Below are positions 21,261 to 32,560 of a stretch of 64,000 nucleotides of DNA, in pieces. The notes beneath the pieces were generated by a model, which worked only from the letters and a program-made list of their open reading frames with translations, was not told the origin of the DNA and ran no database searches. The stretch is taken from NCBI RefSeq assembly GCF_958298935.1, contig NC_084936.1, positions 3,169,501-3,233,500 on the forward strand, given 5' to 3'. Position 1 is the first letter of the stretch. Every line of letters begins with the position of its first letter. The stretch comes from Phragmites australis. Taxonomy: Eukaryota; Streptophyta; Magnoliopsida; Poales; Poaceae. A program made the translations under genes and the position numbers.

Positions 21261-21687
21261 TATTATTTTTGAAAGTACCGTATGTGCATAAGATCAAAGT
21301 AGACAACAAGATCTTGTTAGTTTTGTTATAAAAACAACAAGGACAGTAGCACAAGATACCGTGGAGTTGACTTGCATCATCAATCACATCATTGACTTGC
21401 CCAATAGGACAGTAGCACAAGATCCAAAAAGGTCCTAGGTAGAAACACCAAGGAGATCAAATTTATTTGCTAGTACAATACAGTACTGGTACTAGTACTC
21501 ATTAATCCGGATTCAACGAGCATTAAATCCAGATCCCTTGTTTTTTTCTTTTCTTTTGGGAAATTCCTTATTTCAAATCCTTGCAAGGATTCATATCCTC
21601 TGCACTTCGGTGACAGGTTGAAATATCGATCTTGCTGTCTGAACTGAAGCCTGATGATGTACCTGGACCCTGGCTTCAATTCAGATT

Positions 21688-22555
21688 TCAGACAACTTCT
21701 TGAGGCATCACCCTTCCTGTGGCGGACGTCCTCCCTTCTTGGCCGCCGGCGTCTTCGCTGCCTTCGTCCTTGTCCCACTCCTTGTAAACGTCCAGGAAGT
21801 AGAGGGCGGCGACCATGGCGACGCAGGAGGCGCACATGGGGATGGGCCCGAAGAGCCAGAGGAAGATGGGGCAGGAGAAGTAGTAGGCGCGGACGCCGAG
21901 CGACCAGAAGTAAAAGCCCCGGTTGAGCGTGCCGGTGACGTAATCGATGGCGCGGGCAGGGCGGCGGTGCGCGCGGAGCGGGACGTTGACGAGGAGGCCC
22001 GTGTGGCTGTAGTAGCGGATGGACTGCACGTTGAGGAGGAAGGCGACGAGGAAGCAGACGAGGATCGCGAAGAACTTGACGGTCAGCGCGGCCTTGCCGG
22101 CGGCGCCCAGGACGAGCCCCGCGCCCGAGCCAGAGCCGGAGCGTGCGAAGAAGCCGTGGGCCGCGTCGCTGGCCATGAGCGCGGCGACGAGGGCGCTGAG
22201 CGTGATGGCGACGGAGGCGAGCACGGTGGAGGCCATGATGCTGTTGCGCATCGTCTGCACCGCCAGCACCGCGTGCTTCCCGGACGCCTCCTGCATGCAT
22301 GCATGATTGGAATCGGAGATAATGCATATATGCATGCATCAAAAGAAACGAGCTAGCTGCATACCATGGACGTACGTACACACGTACCTCCATGATGTAG
22401 CGGACCCAGATGCGGCGGTTGATGGCGTTGATGCCGATGACGGTGGTCTCCGGGCGGCGGCGGATGCGGAGGAGCAGCCAGAGGTGGTAGCCCAGCATCA
22501 CCGCCAGCCCCAGCGGCACCAGCACGTAGTCCAGCTGCGACGACCCCCTCTTCAT
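21688..22555 (-). CDS. DUF599 membrane protein, copy A
   Basis: Two exons, 22388-22555 and 21688-22290 (minus), join in frame at GTACGTG...GCATGCAG to give 256 aa. The family is plant-wide with no settled biochemical role. About four hydrophobic segments are visible: LDYVLVPLGLAVMLGYHLWLL near the N-terminus, a stretch starting MASTVLASVAITLSALVAAL, ALTVKFFAILVCFLVAFLL and the FLWLFGPIPMCASCVAMVAAL region. The invariant-looking motif LAVQTMRNSIMAST and a hydrophilic acidic/basic tail are present. The ATG at 22555 is preferred because the paralogue at 26289 shares the CAGATATG context. A TATATAAG lies 150 bp upstream. It is intact. Confidence 0.9.
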
Positions 22556-22704
22556 ATCTGAGCTGCTAGCTCCAGCCGGCGCAGATGACTGATGAGAGGG
22601 TGAGTGAGGGTAGCTTCTTCTACTGAGCATGCAGTGAACACAGCAGGAGCCAGTGCTGTAGATCGGTGTGACCACGTAAGCTGAAAGCTCCTGTTAATTA
22701 CTTG

Positions 22705-22712
22705 CTTATATA
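22705..22712 (-). promoter_or_regulatory. TATA box of DUF599 copy A
   Basis: TATATAAG on the minus strand lies about 150 bp before the ATG at 22555. Confidence 0.6.
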
Positions 22713-23361
22713 GCGCTTACTTACTTACTTACCACCGTACGTCTGTTGTTTTCAAATATAAATTGGAATATTGTCCAGAACCTGTACTTGCCGATCATGC
22801 ATCTTGGATCTGACGACCATATGTAAAAGTCTGTAAATACAGTAGTAAAAGGCATCTGATTCGACCATATGAAATTGTTTTCATCAGCGCTCGATTCGAT
22901 CGTCGTCGAATAGTATGTATTTTCGTATATTTTGTGACATAGAAATTAAAATAGTGATGCATCGGCGACCGTGTCGGTTAGGGTGTCCAAATCAAATTGC
23001 AATTCTTGCAACGAACGATCGGAGGGAGTGCACCGTGGTGGTGTCAACGATTTGGCTCGTGATCCGAGGTCAAAAGATCCAACGCCGTTGCTGATGAAGA
23101 CGGTGCATGTGTAAACGAACTTGGATTATGTGTCTCTGCTTCTATAGAATAATCCATCTCCTGTGGTAATTAGTAGCTGTCAGTTGTCACTGCCCACACG
23201 TCAATATAAGATCCAAGCAGAAAAAATTTGTTTTGTCTATATCTGCTGGTTATATAAACTAAGCGAGGGTCATACTACGAATTGATTGATTTGCCACAAC
23301 GTGTACTCGCTACCACACAGAGCGTCATCTCAGAAAGGTTAGGGACGATCTTCCCACATGC
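22713..23361. other. Upstream region of DUF599 copy A, no gene
   Basis: No coding signal is seen. The stretch near 23221-23290 (TTTGTTTTGTCTAT, TCTGCTGGT, AGGGTCATACT) recurs at 24610-24672, showing that flanks of the DUF599 cluster have also been duplicated. Confidence 0.5.
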
Positions 23362-23608
23362 AAGGTTTACTTGCATGCAAATATCAAATTGCGCTACTTA
23401 TTGAATAACTAACTACAGCGGACGGATATAGAGCTCAGTGATAAGACTCGATGAGATGAGTCGAGTCGGTGGGGCTTAAGCCCCAAGGTTTACTTGCATG
23501 CAAATATCAAATTGCGCTACTTATTGAATAACTAACTACAGCGGACGTATATAGAGCTCAGTGATAAGACTTGATGAGATGAGTCGAGTCGGTGGGGCTT
23601 TAAGCCCC
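23362..23608. repeat. Recent 123-bp tandem duplication
   Basis: Units 23362-23484 and 23485-23608 are almost identical (differences near GGACG(G/T)ATA and an extra T before AAGCCCC). Each ends GGTGGGGCTT(T)AAGCCCC, itself a small inverted repeat. Confidence 0.95.
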
Positions 23609-24255
23609 ATCTCGCACCCTACCATCTCCAAAGAAGGCTACACAGTGGGGAGCTGCTGCTAAATTTTTTTTAATAACGAACTACTCAACAGTTACACTGC
23701 AGACAAAGAGGTTTGACTAGGTCCTAGTCACATAGTAGGTTATGCCAAGGTCATATGGAAATGCACTATCAACAAGAATATATGGAAACTCCAAATTTAA
23801 AACTATCGCAATGAGAACATATTTAGTAACATGACAAGATCCCAACAATCTAAGAGAAAGAACGGAAAGTTACTGTATAATAACTCGAGAGTACATGGCA
23901 CAAAGTTGATCTAGAGTACCTCTGGAACACCTCCACGAAAGATGGGGCATAAACCTTGAGGCGGGCGGCTGCAGTGCCATACAATCAAGATGGTTCCGTG
24001 CGGCACACCATTAAAATTTGACAGATCACCTCGGTATGTGGCGAGGTAGAAGATATCTGTTTCCTAACCCTAGTTGAGCCCACCCCATGAGGGAATCTGC
24101 ATCCTTATAGCATGTGCACGACGTCCTCTATTTATATGCATCCTAATAGAGTCCTTTTCTTGGGACGATGGAAAGACCAACTAGATGAGTTCCAAATTGT
24201 GTTCTGAACCCTTGTAAACCTTAAGTCGGTGGGAACGACCTCTCGAAGAAAGTTG
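23609..24255. other. Intergenic, no supportable gene
   Basis: No recognisable coding sequence, RNA gene or bounded repeat is seen. Confidence 0.4.
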
Positions 24256-24256
24256 A

Positions 24257-24400
24257 GCAGGCGAGCGAACGGCTCACTGGTAAGGTGCACGGGCACATTC
24301 TTACCGGTCCAGGTTTCAACCCTGGAGGTACACCTCTATTTAAGGCCTCTAAGTTCCGGAAAGAGGACGCAGCTGTAAAAAAAGAAAGAAAAAAAGAAAC
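24257..24400 (+). mobile_element. SINE-like element with pol III promoter boxes
   Basis: An A-box-like GGCTCACTGG (24271-24280) and a B-box-like GGTTTCAACCC (24312-24322), about 40 bp apart, form a tRNA-like head. An A-rich tail (AAAAAAAGAAAGAAAAAAAG) follows at about 24377. No convincing target duplication could be found, so boundaries are approximate. Confidence 0.5.
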
Positions 24401-25397
24401 ATGGGTTGACACTGCCCAACATGGAAATGTGCCAAGCGGCACCAAGGGTGGCAACACCTGGCATCAGGCCCAACTGCGCCCAAATGAGTTTAGTTTCTTC
24501 TGGGTCGTTGGTCCTCTAGGCCTCCTTGTTAGGTTTCAGTATCTGGTTCGTCTAATCTCCTCTGTTTTCTTCATGTTTTGATCCGCTGTTTCCAGAATGT
24601 GCCAATTCAAATTTGTTTTGTCTATGTCTGCTGGTAATATATATATACTAAGCTAGGGTCATACTGCCAATTGATGACGCTCTGTTTCCCCATGAAGCTT
24701 TATATACACTGCAGCATTATTTACAAGCATATAGTACACTGTAAGTATTTCTAGTAAATGTAAATTGCAGTGCTGTAATGCTGAATCATCCAGCTTGCAT
24801 TTCAGCAGATCTGCTCGCAGATTTTCCATTTCATCAAGGAGGAAATAGTGCTCTCGATCAGAAGAATGGCGTGCGGAATGCAGGCGATTATTATCTAATC
24901 GGTTTATATGTTTAGTTTCAGCATGAAGAATTTGTTTTCATTCTTTTTAAATGAAAGAGCAGTGCTCCTGCTCATAGTTTGAAAAAAAAAAATAGAATCC
25001 AGCTTGCATATGTTTTACTTCCTTCTTCTGTAAGGGGCGACAGTAAGTGTGGCAATGAGAAGTGTTCACCGTAGGCCTTTTCGAAAAGAATTTAATTTCT
25101 ACATGGCAGTACTCGTCAGAGATTAAATTTCGTCGAATTTTCATGAATTTCTTATCTAATTTCAGATGATGAAAAATGACTAAAATTTCATGAATTTTGA
25201 TCTTTTCACTGGTGACAAAAAATTATAAAATAAAATTGAAATCCCAGTACTCGTACTGGTACTCAATCATTAATCAGGATTCAACGAGCATTGTTGAAAT
25301 CCTGAATTTTGCTACAAATTCAGTGACAAGTTGAAAAACCTTGCCGTCTGAATTGAAGGCAGAGGATATGCGTGGCATGGACCTGGATTAATTCAGT
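24401..25397. other. 3' flank of DUF599 copy B, no gene
   Basis: Mostly AT-rich. From about 25240 to 25397 it parallels the 3' flank of copy A (TACTCATTAATC, GATTCAACGAGCATT, GTGACA(A/G)GTTGAAA), as expected for a gene duplicate. Confidence 0.55.
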
Positions 25398-26289
25398 TCA
25401 CACAACTTCTTGAGGCATCACCCTACCAGAGGCGGCCGTCTTCCCTTCTTGGCCGTCGGCGTCGCCGCCGCCGTCGTCTCCGCCGTCGTCCTTGTCCCAT
25501 TCCTTGCAGATGTCGAGGAAGTAGAGCGCGCTGACCATGGCGACGCATGATGCGCACATGGGGATGGGCCCGAAGAGCCAGAGGAAGATGGGGCAGGAGA
25601 TGTAGAACACGCGGACGCCGAGCGACCAGAAGTAGAAGCCGCGGTTGAGCGTGTCGGTGACGTACTCGACGGCGCGGGCCGGGCGGCGGTGCGCGTGGAG
25701 CGGGACGTTGACGAGGAGGCCCGTGTGGCTGTAGTAGCGGATGGACTGCACGCTGAGGAGGAAGGCGGCGAGGAAGCAGGCGAGGATGGCGAAGAACTTG
25801 ATGGTCAGCACGGTCATGTTGTTGGCGCCCACGATGGTGAGCTCGCCCCTGCCTTGGGAGCCAGAGGAGACGAAGAGGCCGTGGGCGACGCCGCTGGCCA
25901 TGAGGACCGCGACGAGGGAGCTGATCGTGATGGCGACGGAGGCGATCACGGTGGAGGCCATGATGCTGTTGCGCATCGTCTGCACCGCCAGCACCGCGTG
26001 CTTCCCGGACGACGACTCCTGTATGCATGCATGGTGCGTGAGCGTGACCGATCCCGACCGTCCAACTCAATAATCAAAGATGGAAATGAAGTAGCATGCA
26101 TACACGGACCTCCATGATGAAGCGGACCCAGATGCGGCGGTTGATGGCGTTGATGCCGACGACGGTGGTCTCCGGGCGGCGGCGGATGCGGAGGAGCAGC
26201 CAGAGGTGGTAGCCCAGCATCACCGCCAGGCCCAGCGGCACCAGCAGGTAGTCCAGCTGCGTCGTCGTCCAACTCGAACCCATCTGCAT
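25398..26289 (-). CDS. DUF599 membrane protein, copy B
   Basis: Two exons, 26110-26289 and 25398-26018 (minus), join at GTCCGTG...GCATACAG to give 266 aa. The protein is closely related to copy A across its length, with the same intron position, the same motif LAVQTMRNSIMAST and matching hydrophobic segments. It differs mainly in a four-residue longer N-terminus, the loop after the second membrane segment and a longer glycine/aspartate-rich C-terminal tail. It is intact, and the two genes run in the same direction about 3.7 kb apart, so they are tandem duplicates. An L1 LINE sits about 140 bp upstream of its ATG, close to the core promoter (TATAAG near 26363-26368). Confidence 0.9.
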
Positions 26290-26417
26290 ATCTGAGAGCT
26301 GTAGCTTCGATCAGCTAGCCGGTGCGGTAGATTCGTGCCGTGCATGGACTCGATCGTCTACTACTTATAGAAGAAGATGTGGCGCGTACGTGAGCAATGT
26401 GGCCACTGCTACTGATG

Positions 26418-28879
26418 ACTTTTTTAAACGAAGGAAAAATTACATCCACTCTTTGCAAATACCTTCTGGCGTTGCAGTCAATCACGAAGATAAGGCTGCT
26501 GAAATCCAACGCCACTTCTTCAACATCCTTAGCCACCCCAACTGATAGCTCAACAACCTTACACTGGGAGGGACTCGGCCTATCGTTCCTTGACCTATCA
26601 TCCCTAGAGATTTCCTTCTCCAAGAAGGAGGTCTGGGTGGTTATCAAGGCCTTCCCAAGCGACAAGGCACCTATCCCACATGGCTTCACCGGTTGTTTCT
26701 ATCGGACATGTTGGGGGACATCATGGTCGCAATACACCACTTCTACGCCATGCACAGACGCCACTTTGATCGCATAAAGGGTGTCTTGGTCACCTTGCTA
26801 CCTAAAAAGGAGGGCCACAATTTGGCAAAACTTATTATCAAAGTTATGTTGTTGCGACTCGCACCGCATCTCAATGATCTAGTTTCAATGGCTCATAGCG
26901 TGTTTGTTAAGAAGAAGTGTATCCAAGAGAACTTCCTCTATGTCCAAAATCTAGCTTGGGCACTACACCGCAAGCATCAACCATCCTTACTTTTGAAGCT
27001 CGACATATCCAAGGCCTTCGACATGTTAGTGTGGCCCTACATGCTGGATCTCTTACAAGTAAGGGGCTTTGGAGCTAGATGGCGAGAATGGATGTCCATC
27101 CTCCTGTCCACATCCTCATTAAGAGTGCTCCTCAATGCTTCCCCAGGGTAGTACCTCCTCCACCACCGGGGACTTCGACAAGGGGACCCACTCTACCCCT
27201 TCTTATTCATCATCACAATTGATCCACTGCAACACCTCTTAGAGCTAGCAACCAACGAAGGCTACCTATCATAGCTCAATCATAGAGCTGCACGCATGAG
27301 GCTCTCCTTATACGTCGATGACGCGGCCATCTTCCTAGCGCCCATTAAGGATGAGCTACAGACCACAAGACAAATTATGGACACCTTTGGACAAGCTTCG
27401 GGGCTGCACGCAAACCTTGCAAAGAGTTCGGTGGCCGCAATTTGATGTGATAATATTGACATGACACACATCCTTCAACATCTGCAAATCCCACTTGTAT
27501 CACTACCTTTCAAGTATTTGGGATTGCCTTTGTCCCTACGGAAGCTGTGACATGTTGAGCTCCAACTACTAATTGACCGTGCGGTTGGAAGCCTAGCAGA
27601 GTGGAAAGGAAGATTATTCACCCCGCCCTGATGAGTAGTGCTTCTGAAAAGCATCCTCGCAGTGCTGCCCGTATACATCATGACAACACACAGGCTTTCG
27701 GTGTCCATCCGCAAGCGCCTTGAGAAAATCATGTGCTCATGGTTATGGGCGGGCACTGAGGAGGCCAGTGGAGCTGCATGGGCCAGAGTCCGCCAGCCGA
27801 AGGAACTTGGGGGTCTAGGCGTCCTGAACCTCGAGAATTTGGTCGGCACTTAGACTACGCTAGCTATGGTTCTCTTGGAAGACACCGGATAAGCTATGGG
27901 TGGGACTGGAACTACCATGTGATGGCACAAATTTGCAATTGTTCTATACCCTCACAACGGTGATTGTCGGGAAATGGGAACATAGCAGACTTCTGGAGCA
28001 GCCCTTGGCTACACGGTTCGGCACCCAAAAACGTAGCACCACAACTATTCTCAAATTTACGACCACATAGCCGAACTATCTGTGCAGCACTCACAGGAAA
28101 CAAATGGATTGATGACATCCGGAACACCATCACGCCAAACCTACTACCGGACTATGTTCAACTATGGCGGGCTCTACAAGGAATTATTCTATCTAACGTG
28201 CCAGACAACATCAAGTGGGGAGAGACAGCCTTGGGCGAATACACATCTAGGTCAGTCTACATTGCACAGTTCACCGACAGCATCTCCATCAACTATGCGC
28301 CGCTCGTCTGGGATCCTTGGGTGACACCTAGGATCAAATTCTTTGTCTGGCTACTCGCCCAGAAGAGTGTCTACACTGTAGATCACCTATTCTGCAGGGG
28401 TGGCCAAATTCCTACTTTTGCCCCCTATGCATGCGAAACCTAGAGACCATTGATCACCTCTTCCTCGAATGTTATTTTTCCATAACAATCTGGACAATAG
28501 TAGCCTCCTGGTCTGGTCTGCCGAACATGGGCAATCAACTCCATCCGCCCTTCTTGAAATGGTGGAAACAGTGTGTAACTGTCACACCACAAGTGTCAAG
28601 AAAAAAACTTCAGAATTGGTGCATCTTTTAAGGACAAGCGACCAATAAATTTACCATTTTTTACCTTCATCAGGAAAGAATACGTTGTTTGGATCCTCAT
28701 CGGCGTGAAAGTCATGGGTTCTCCCACCCATATATAGATCTTCTTTGTTTTGGTTAGTTAGATAGACACATCGATGCTTCCTTTCCTGTTTCATTTTTAA
28801 TCATTTTGTACCTCTTTGTTCCTTCTAATGAAATAAAAAGCAGCGCTTCTGTTTTTTCGTCAAAAAAACTTTTTTAAAC
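26418..28879 (+). mobile_element. 5'-truncated L1-type LINE, degenerate
   Basis: A 12-bp target duplication ACTTTTTTAAAC (26418-26429 and 28868-28879) brackets a 2438-bp insert that ends in an A-rich tail. In plus direction it encodes scattered pieces of L1 ORF2: reverse transcriptase blocks (LLKLDISKAFDMLVWPYML near 26995-27050, LRQGDPLYPFLF near 27172, LYVDDAAIFL near 27310) and a C-terminal zf-RVT region (WDPWVTPRIKFFVWLL near 28310, TIDHLFLECYFS near 28448). The endonuclease and ORF1 are absent. Several stops and shifts make it inactive. Confidence 0.92.
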
Positions 28880-29786
28880 TAATGGGCAGGAGAGATTAAT
28901 GCCCAGAAGGGCAAAGTACAACAAGGAAGTCGACTGCTGCTGCTGACTGACTGGCTGACCACGCTGCTAGGAGCCGTAGAAAATGGTGACCACGCGTAAG
29001 GCCAAAGACCGTGGTGAATATTCCATATGCTGTATGCACATATGGAAGAGCGTCCTCGTTGTTTTCTTAAAAATAAAAATTTTACTAACTCTTGCACACA
29101 TATAAACTACAGTTTTTTATGTTGAAATTTATATTAAAGAGATAAGTAAAAAATTTATACAACGAGTAAGAGAACTAACAAATAGATAAATATTAAGTAA
29201 GAGGAATAAACAAATGAGTTAACCTGTGTGTCCATATCTTTATGTGGAGTTGTCTTTCCCTCGTTTTCTCTGGACTACCTTCACACGGTGGTGCTAGCAG
29301 CTTCTGCAAATTGGTTTCCACGATACGGTGGCGGGAGAACGTCGGCGTCGTCGTCTGACCTCCAACACATGCGCGCTCGCGTGCTGAGTCGGCTCGTTGA
29401 AAACTTCGTCGCCGACCATCTCGATCAGTCGATTGGGTTGGTGCACACATGTATGCTGATGGGCCACGTTAACAAGCAGACAAGAACATATACTCCCTAT
29501 TATATTCCTGGTTTATTCAATTGATTTTATGTTAACTATATATCGAGCTCATGTGTTTGTCGTCTTACGTTTCATATCGCATGAGTTAGATGCGATCAAC
29601 CGGACCGGCCGGGCGACTGAGACCATTGTCTTCGCGTCTGCAGCGCGACTCACCGTCAACCTCGACACCGCTCCACCCGAGCGCCGCCGCCGCCGCCGGC
29701 CGCTGTCTGTGACTTGGCGTGACGCACGCGCCGTCGAGCCTCCCCGGCTGCAACTCGCCTTGGCAAGCTCGCGTGCGTGCCGTCTA
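28880..29786. other. Original upstream flank of DUF599 copy B, no gene
   Basis: This was contiguous with 26417 before the LINE inserted. A GCC-rich stretch near 29650-29760 has open frames on both strands but no recognisable product. Confidence 0.45.
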
Positions 29787-30420
29787 CGTCTCTGGATCAC
29801 GTGTTCTTGTTTTCATTATTGATTATATTGTTGCGACGCTAAGTCCTACAGCATCTTGCTGTACTTGCCTTGCAGGCTAAGCATTTTCGATCTGATATTG
29901 TTAACATGCACACGAACGCGTATTCTACCGAGCAGTTGACTGAAAATGGCTGATTAATTTTACTGTCGACGTGCTCCAGCGAGGCTAGTGAGAGGGGATT
30001 AGTTTAAGGGTATTATTGGGGAACGGGTAGACTACAATCACGTAAATCAAACATTTTATACCGTGTTTAATTAGGAAACTATATAAGTATGGGATCATGA
30101 ATCGTTACCATAAGGCGCACAGAATAACTTAATCCAATGTTGCACGCATCAGTGTAGAGTAAGTAGTCAATCTCGTCACGAATCGAACTTCTCCTTGTAC
30201 GATCATATGCTCACCTGGAAGTAGACGATCGTCCTAACAACAATCCCAAGTCCTCATCACCAATTACCTCCATAGCAACAACAACAACGTATCCACAGTA
30301 TCCACACATCCAGAGGTAGAACTTCGTGTGCCGGTGTGCTAACACTGTGTGCCTAGCTAGGGTGTCTTGGGGATGTCGAGTGAAGGTGGCGACTAGGCTG
30401 GGTTTCAGGTTCGTGGAATT
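29787..30420. repeat. Dispersed duplicate, copy R1
   Basis: This segment matches 31310-31487 plus 32088-32560 in the same direction (for example TTCTTGTTTTCATTATTGAT, TTGTTGCGA(C/T)GCTAAGTCC, TGTTGCACGCATCA). It is about 80-90% similar by eye. The nature of the duplicated unit is unknown. Confidence 0.75.
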
Positions 30421-31309
30421 GTTGTACACACACAGCCCATGCCTCTATTTACATAGAGCATGCTAATGGCTGCCACATTAGCGACCCATTAGTATTCTAA
30501 TTCCTCACGGATCATTATCCATGTAGTTTAGTTATGGACCCAGTCTGAATTAGTGTCCAAACATGTAAGTGTCTAACCTATTAGTTTAATGTGTAAACAA
30601 TCGCAACATGGAAACTCTTTTGATACCTCAAGTCAATAGGGGTACCAAGCGAGACATATTAACTTTAGAACAAAATCATATTGGATAAATCTTGATATAC
30701 ACATATACCAATCTCTGCCTCACAATATCAGTCAAGCTCAAGGTAAGATATGTGTCGTTCTTATGATACTTCGACCATTCACTCGATCTTGTAACAGATT
30801 ACTAACTCGTAATTACCTATTTAATCATATTAGTATGGTCATGTACTTTTTTAATCCAACCACATCGAGGGGCTCAAATACCCCTCTCTCATTATCTGGG
30901 AGAGGTAAATTCCATCTTGATCATTCACACCTCATGACGTATTTCATAGCATATCCAGAAACTACCTTTATAACTACCCAATTACAAAGTAGAATTTTTC
31001 AACCCCTAAGTGTGTTACTATACATTCTGGGTATTAATGATGATCTCAGGTCTAAGGATCATGTAGGTATACCATCCGTGTCGATTATTAGTAAATCGCC
31101 AATCTTACAAATATGAGATTATAGTAGGGGATACTCCCTCTTGATGAATCATGCACTGAAAGATAGAGATTTATACCGGTTCAAGCCTCCCGAAGGATAA
31201 TAGTCCTATGTCCTATGTTATTGTATTGATCTTTGAGATAGATTACAGGGGAGGTCTTGGCTAGCCTGGATAGGATCTAAACCTAGTCGAGGGCTTATTG
31301 CGTGTAATC
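30421..31309. other. Retrotransposon-like sequence, unclassified
   Basis: AT-rich DNA with no gene. The part at 31130-31300 reads like a worn LTR or LTR flank (ACCGGTTCAAGCCTCCC, GATAGATTACAGGGG), but no ends or primer site were found. Confidence 0.3.
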
Positions 31310-32560
31310 TTTGGATCACATGTGTTCTTGTTTTCATTATTGATTATATTGTTGCGATGCTAAGTCCTACAACATCTGACATTGTTAACATATACACAGA
31401 TGCATTTCATACTGAGCAATCGACTAAAAATGGCGGATTTTACTGTCGACATACTCCGACAAGGTTAGTGGTGGGGTTTAGCTTTAGGGATGACAACGGG
31501 TCGGGTCAGAGCCAGGTGGAGCAAAACCACGCCTGACTTGAAACCCGACAGTCTCAACCCAATCCGAGCTCGAAATGACAAACGAGCGAAAACTGACACC
31601 TGAACCCGCACCCACTGGGTGTTCGTCAGGTTTCAGATGCCCATCGGGTCGGGAAGCCTCGCTGACCAAAGCGACAGAGTAGGAGGCACCGGAGGAGGCG
31701 GAGCCATCATGGTTGGGTATCATGGAGGTGCTGGCGTGGCGTGGGTGACGCGGAGGGGGCCGGTGCAGATGGGGCGACGTGGAGGGGCTGGCATGGCGTG
31801 AGCGACGCGGAGGGGGCCAACACGGTTGGTGTAATGTGGATGGGGGCAGATGCGGCATATGCCTCACGTGGAGGGATGGAGGCAAGGCGTTGGGCTAGGC
31901 TACACGAGTGGTTGAGTGCTGAGTGAGCTGTTCAGGTGACCTATGGGCACCCACAGGCTTAGGTACCAACCTGCGCCTGACTCGCTACAATTTGGGTACT
32001 TGACCCGCGAGACTTGTGGGTGGGATTTAGCACCCGAACTCACACCCGTCGGGTGCAGAACCCACGGGTATGGCTGTCATCCCTATATTAGCTTTAGGGT
32101 GTATTTTTTAGGAACGGGTAGGCACCAATAGTGTAAATAAAAAAATTATATCGCGTTCAACCAGGAAACTATGCAAGTAGAGGATCATAAATCGTTACCA
32201 CTAGACGCGCAGAGCAGAAGAAGAAGAGTTGGATTAGCTCAATCCAATGTTGCACGCATCATTGTAGAGGAAGTAGTCGAAATCGTCACGAATTGAACTT
32301 AATTCTCCTCCTCGTGCGATCACATGCTCGCCTGGAAATAGGCGATCATCCTAGAAATAACCTTGCATCCTCATTGCCAATTACCACCATAGCAACAGCA
32401 GCAGTGCCTCCACAGTATCCAGAGTCCCATGGGTGGAACGTCGTTTGAGGTTAGCGGTGGAAATTGAGCTTCCCTGGGTGCTTTCAACATTACCAGGCTT
32501 AGAGTGAGCTCCTTGGGAGGCAGACCAACCCGATGGAGGAGATAGGTGGCAACCGCGGGT
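31310..32560. repeat. Dispersed duplicate, copy R2 (interrupted by a MITE)
   Basis: Counterpart of 29787-30420. It is split at 31497-32083 by an inserted inverted-repeat element. Comparison with R1 shows the uninterrupted order. Confidence 0.75.
31497..32083. mobile_element. GGGATGACA-type MITE (hAT-like)
   Basis: A 587-bp insert begins GGGATGACAACGGGT and ends with the inverse of GGGATGACAGCCATACCCG. TTAGCTTTA occurs directly before it (31488-31496) and again at 32088-32096, four bases after its end. Inner sequences repeat GGGTCGGGT-like and CACCCGT-like motifs. R1 at 29787-30420 lacks the insert. The family assignment to hAT is from the terminal sequence. Confidence 0.75.

Noticed and set aside
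21700..22356. 218-codon plus-strand frame (and its equivalent at 25689-26117)
   Set aside because: Antisense shadow of the GC-rich DUF599 exon 2; the minus-strand frame has conserved membrane segments and paralogue support.
31484..31926. Pro/His/Ser-rich frames of 60-133 codons
   Set aside because: They fall within the GGGATGACA-type MITE and have no domain.
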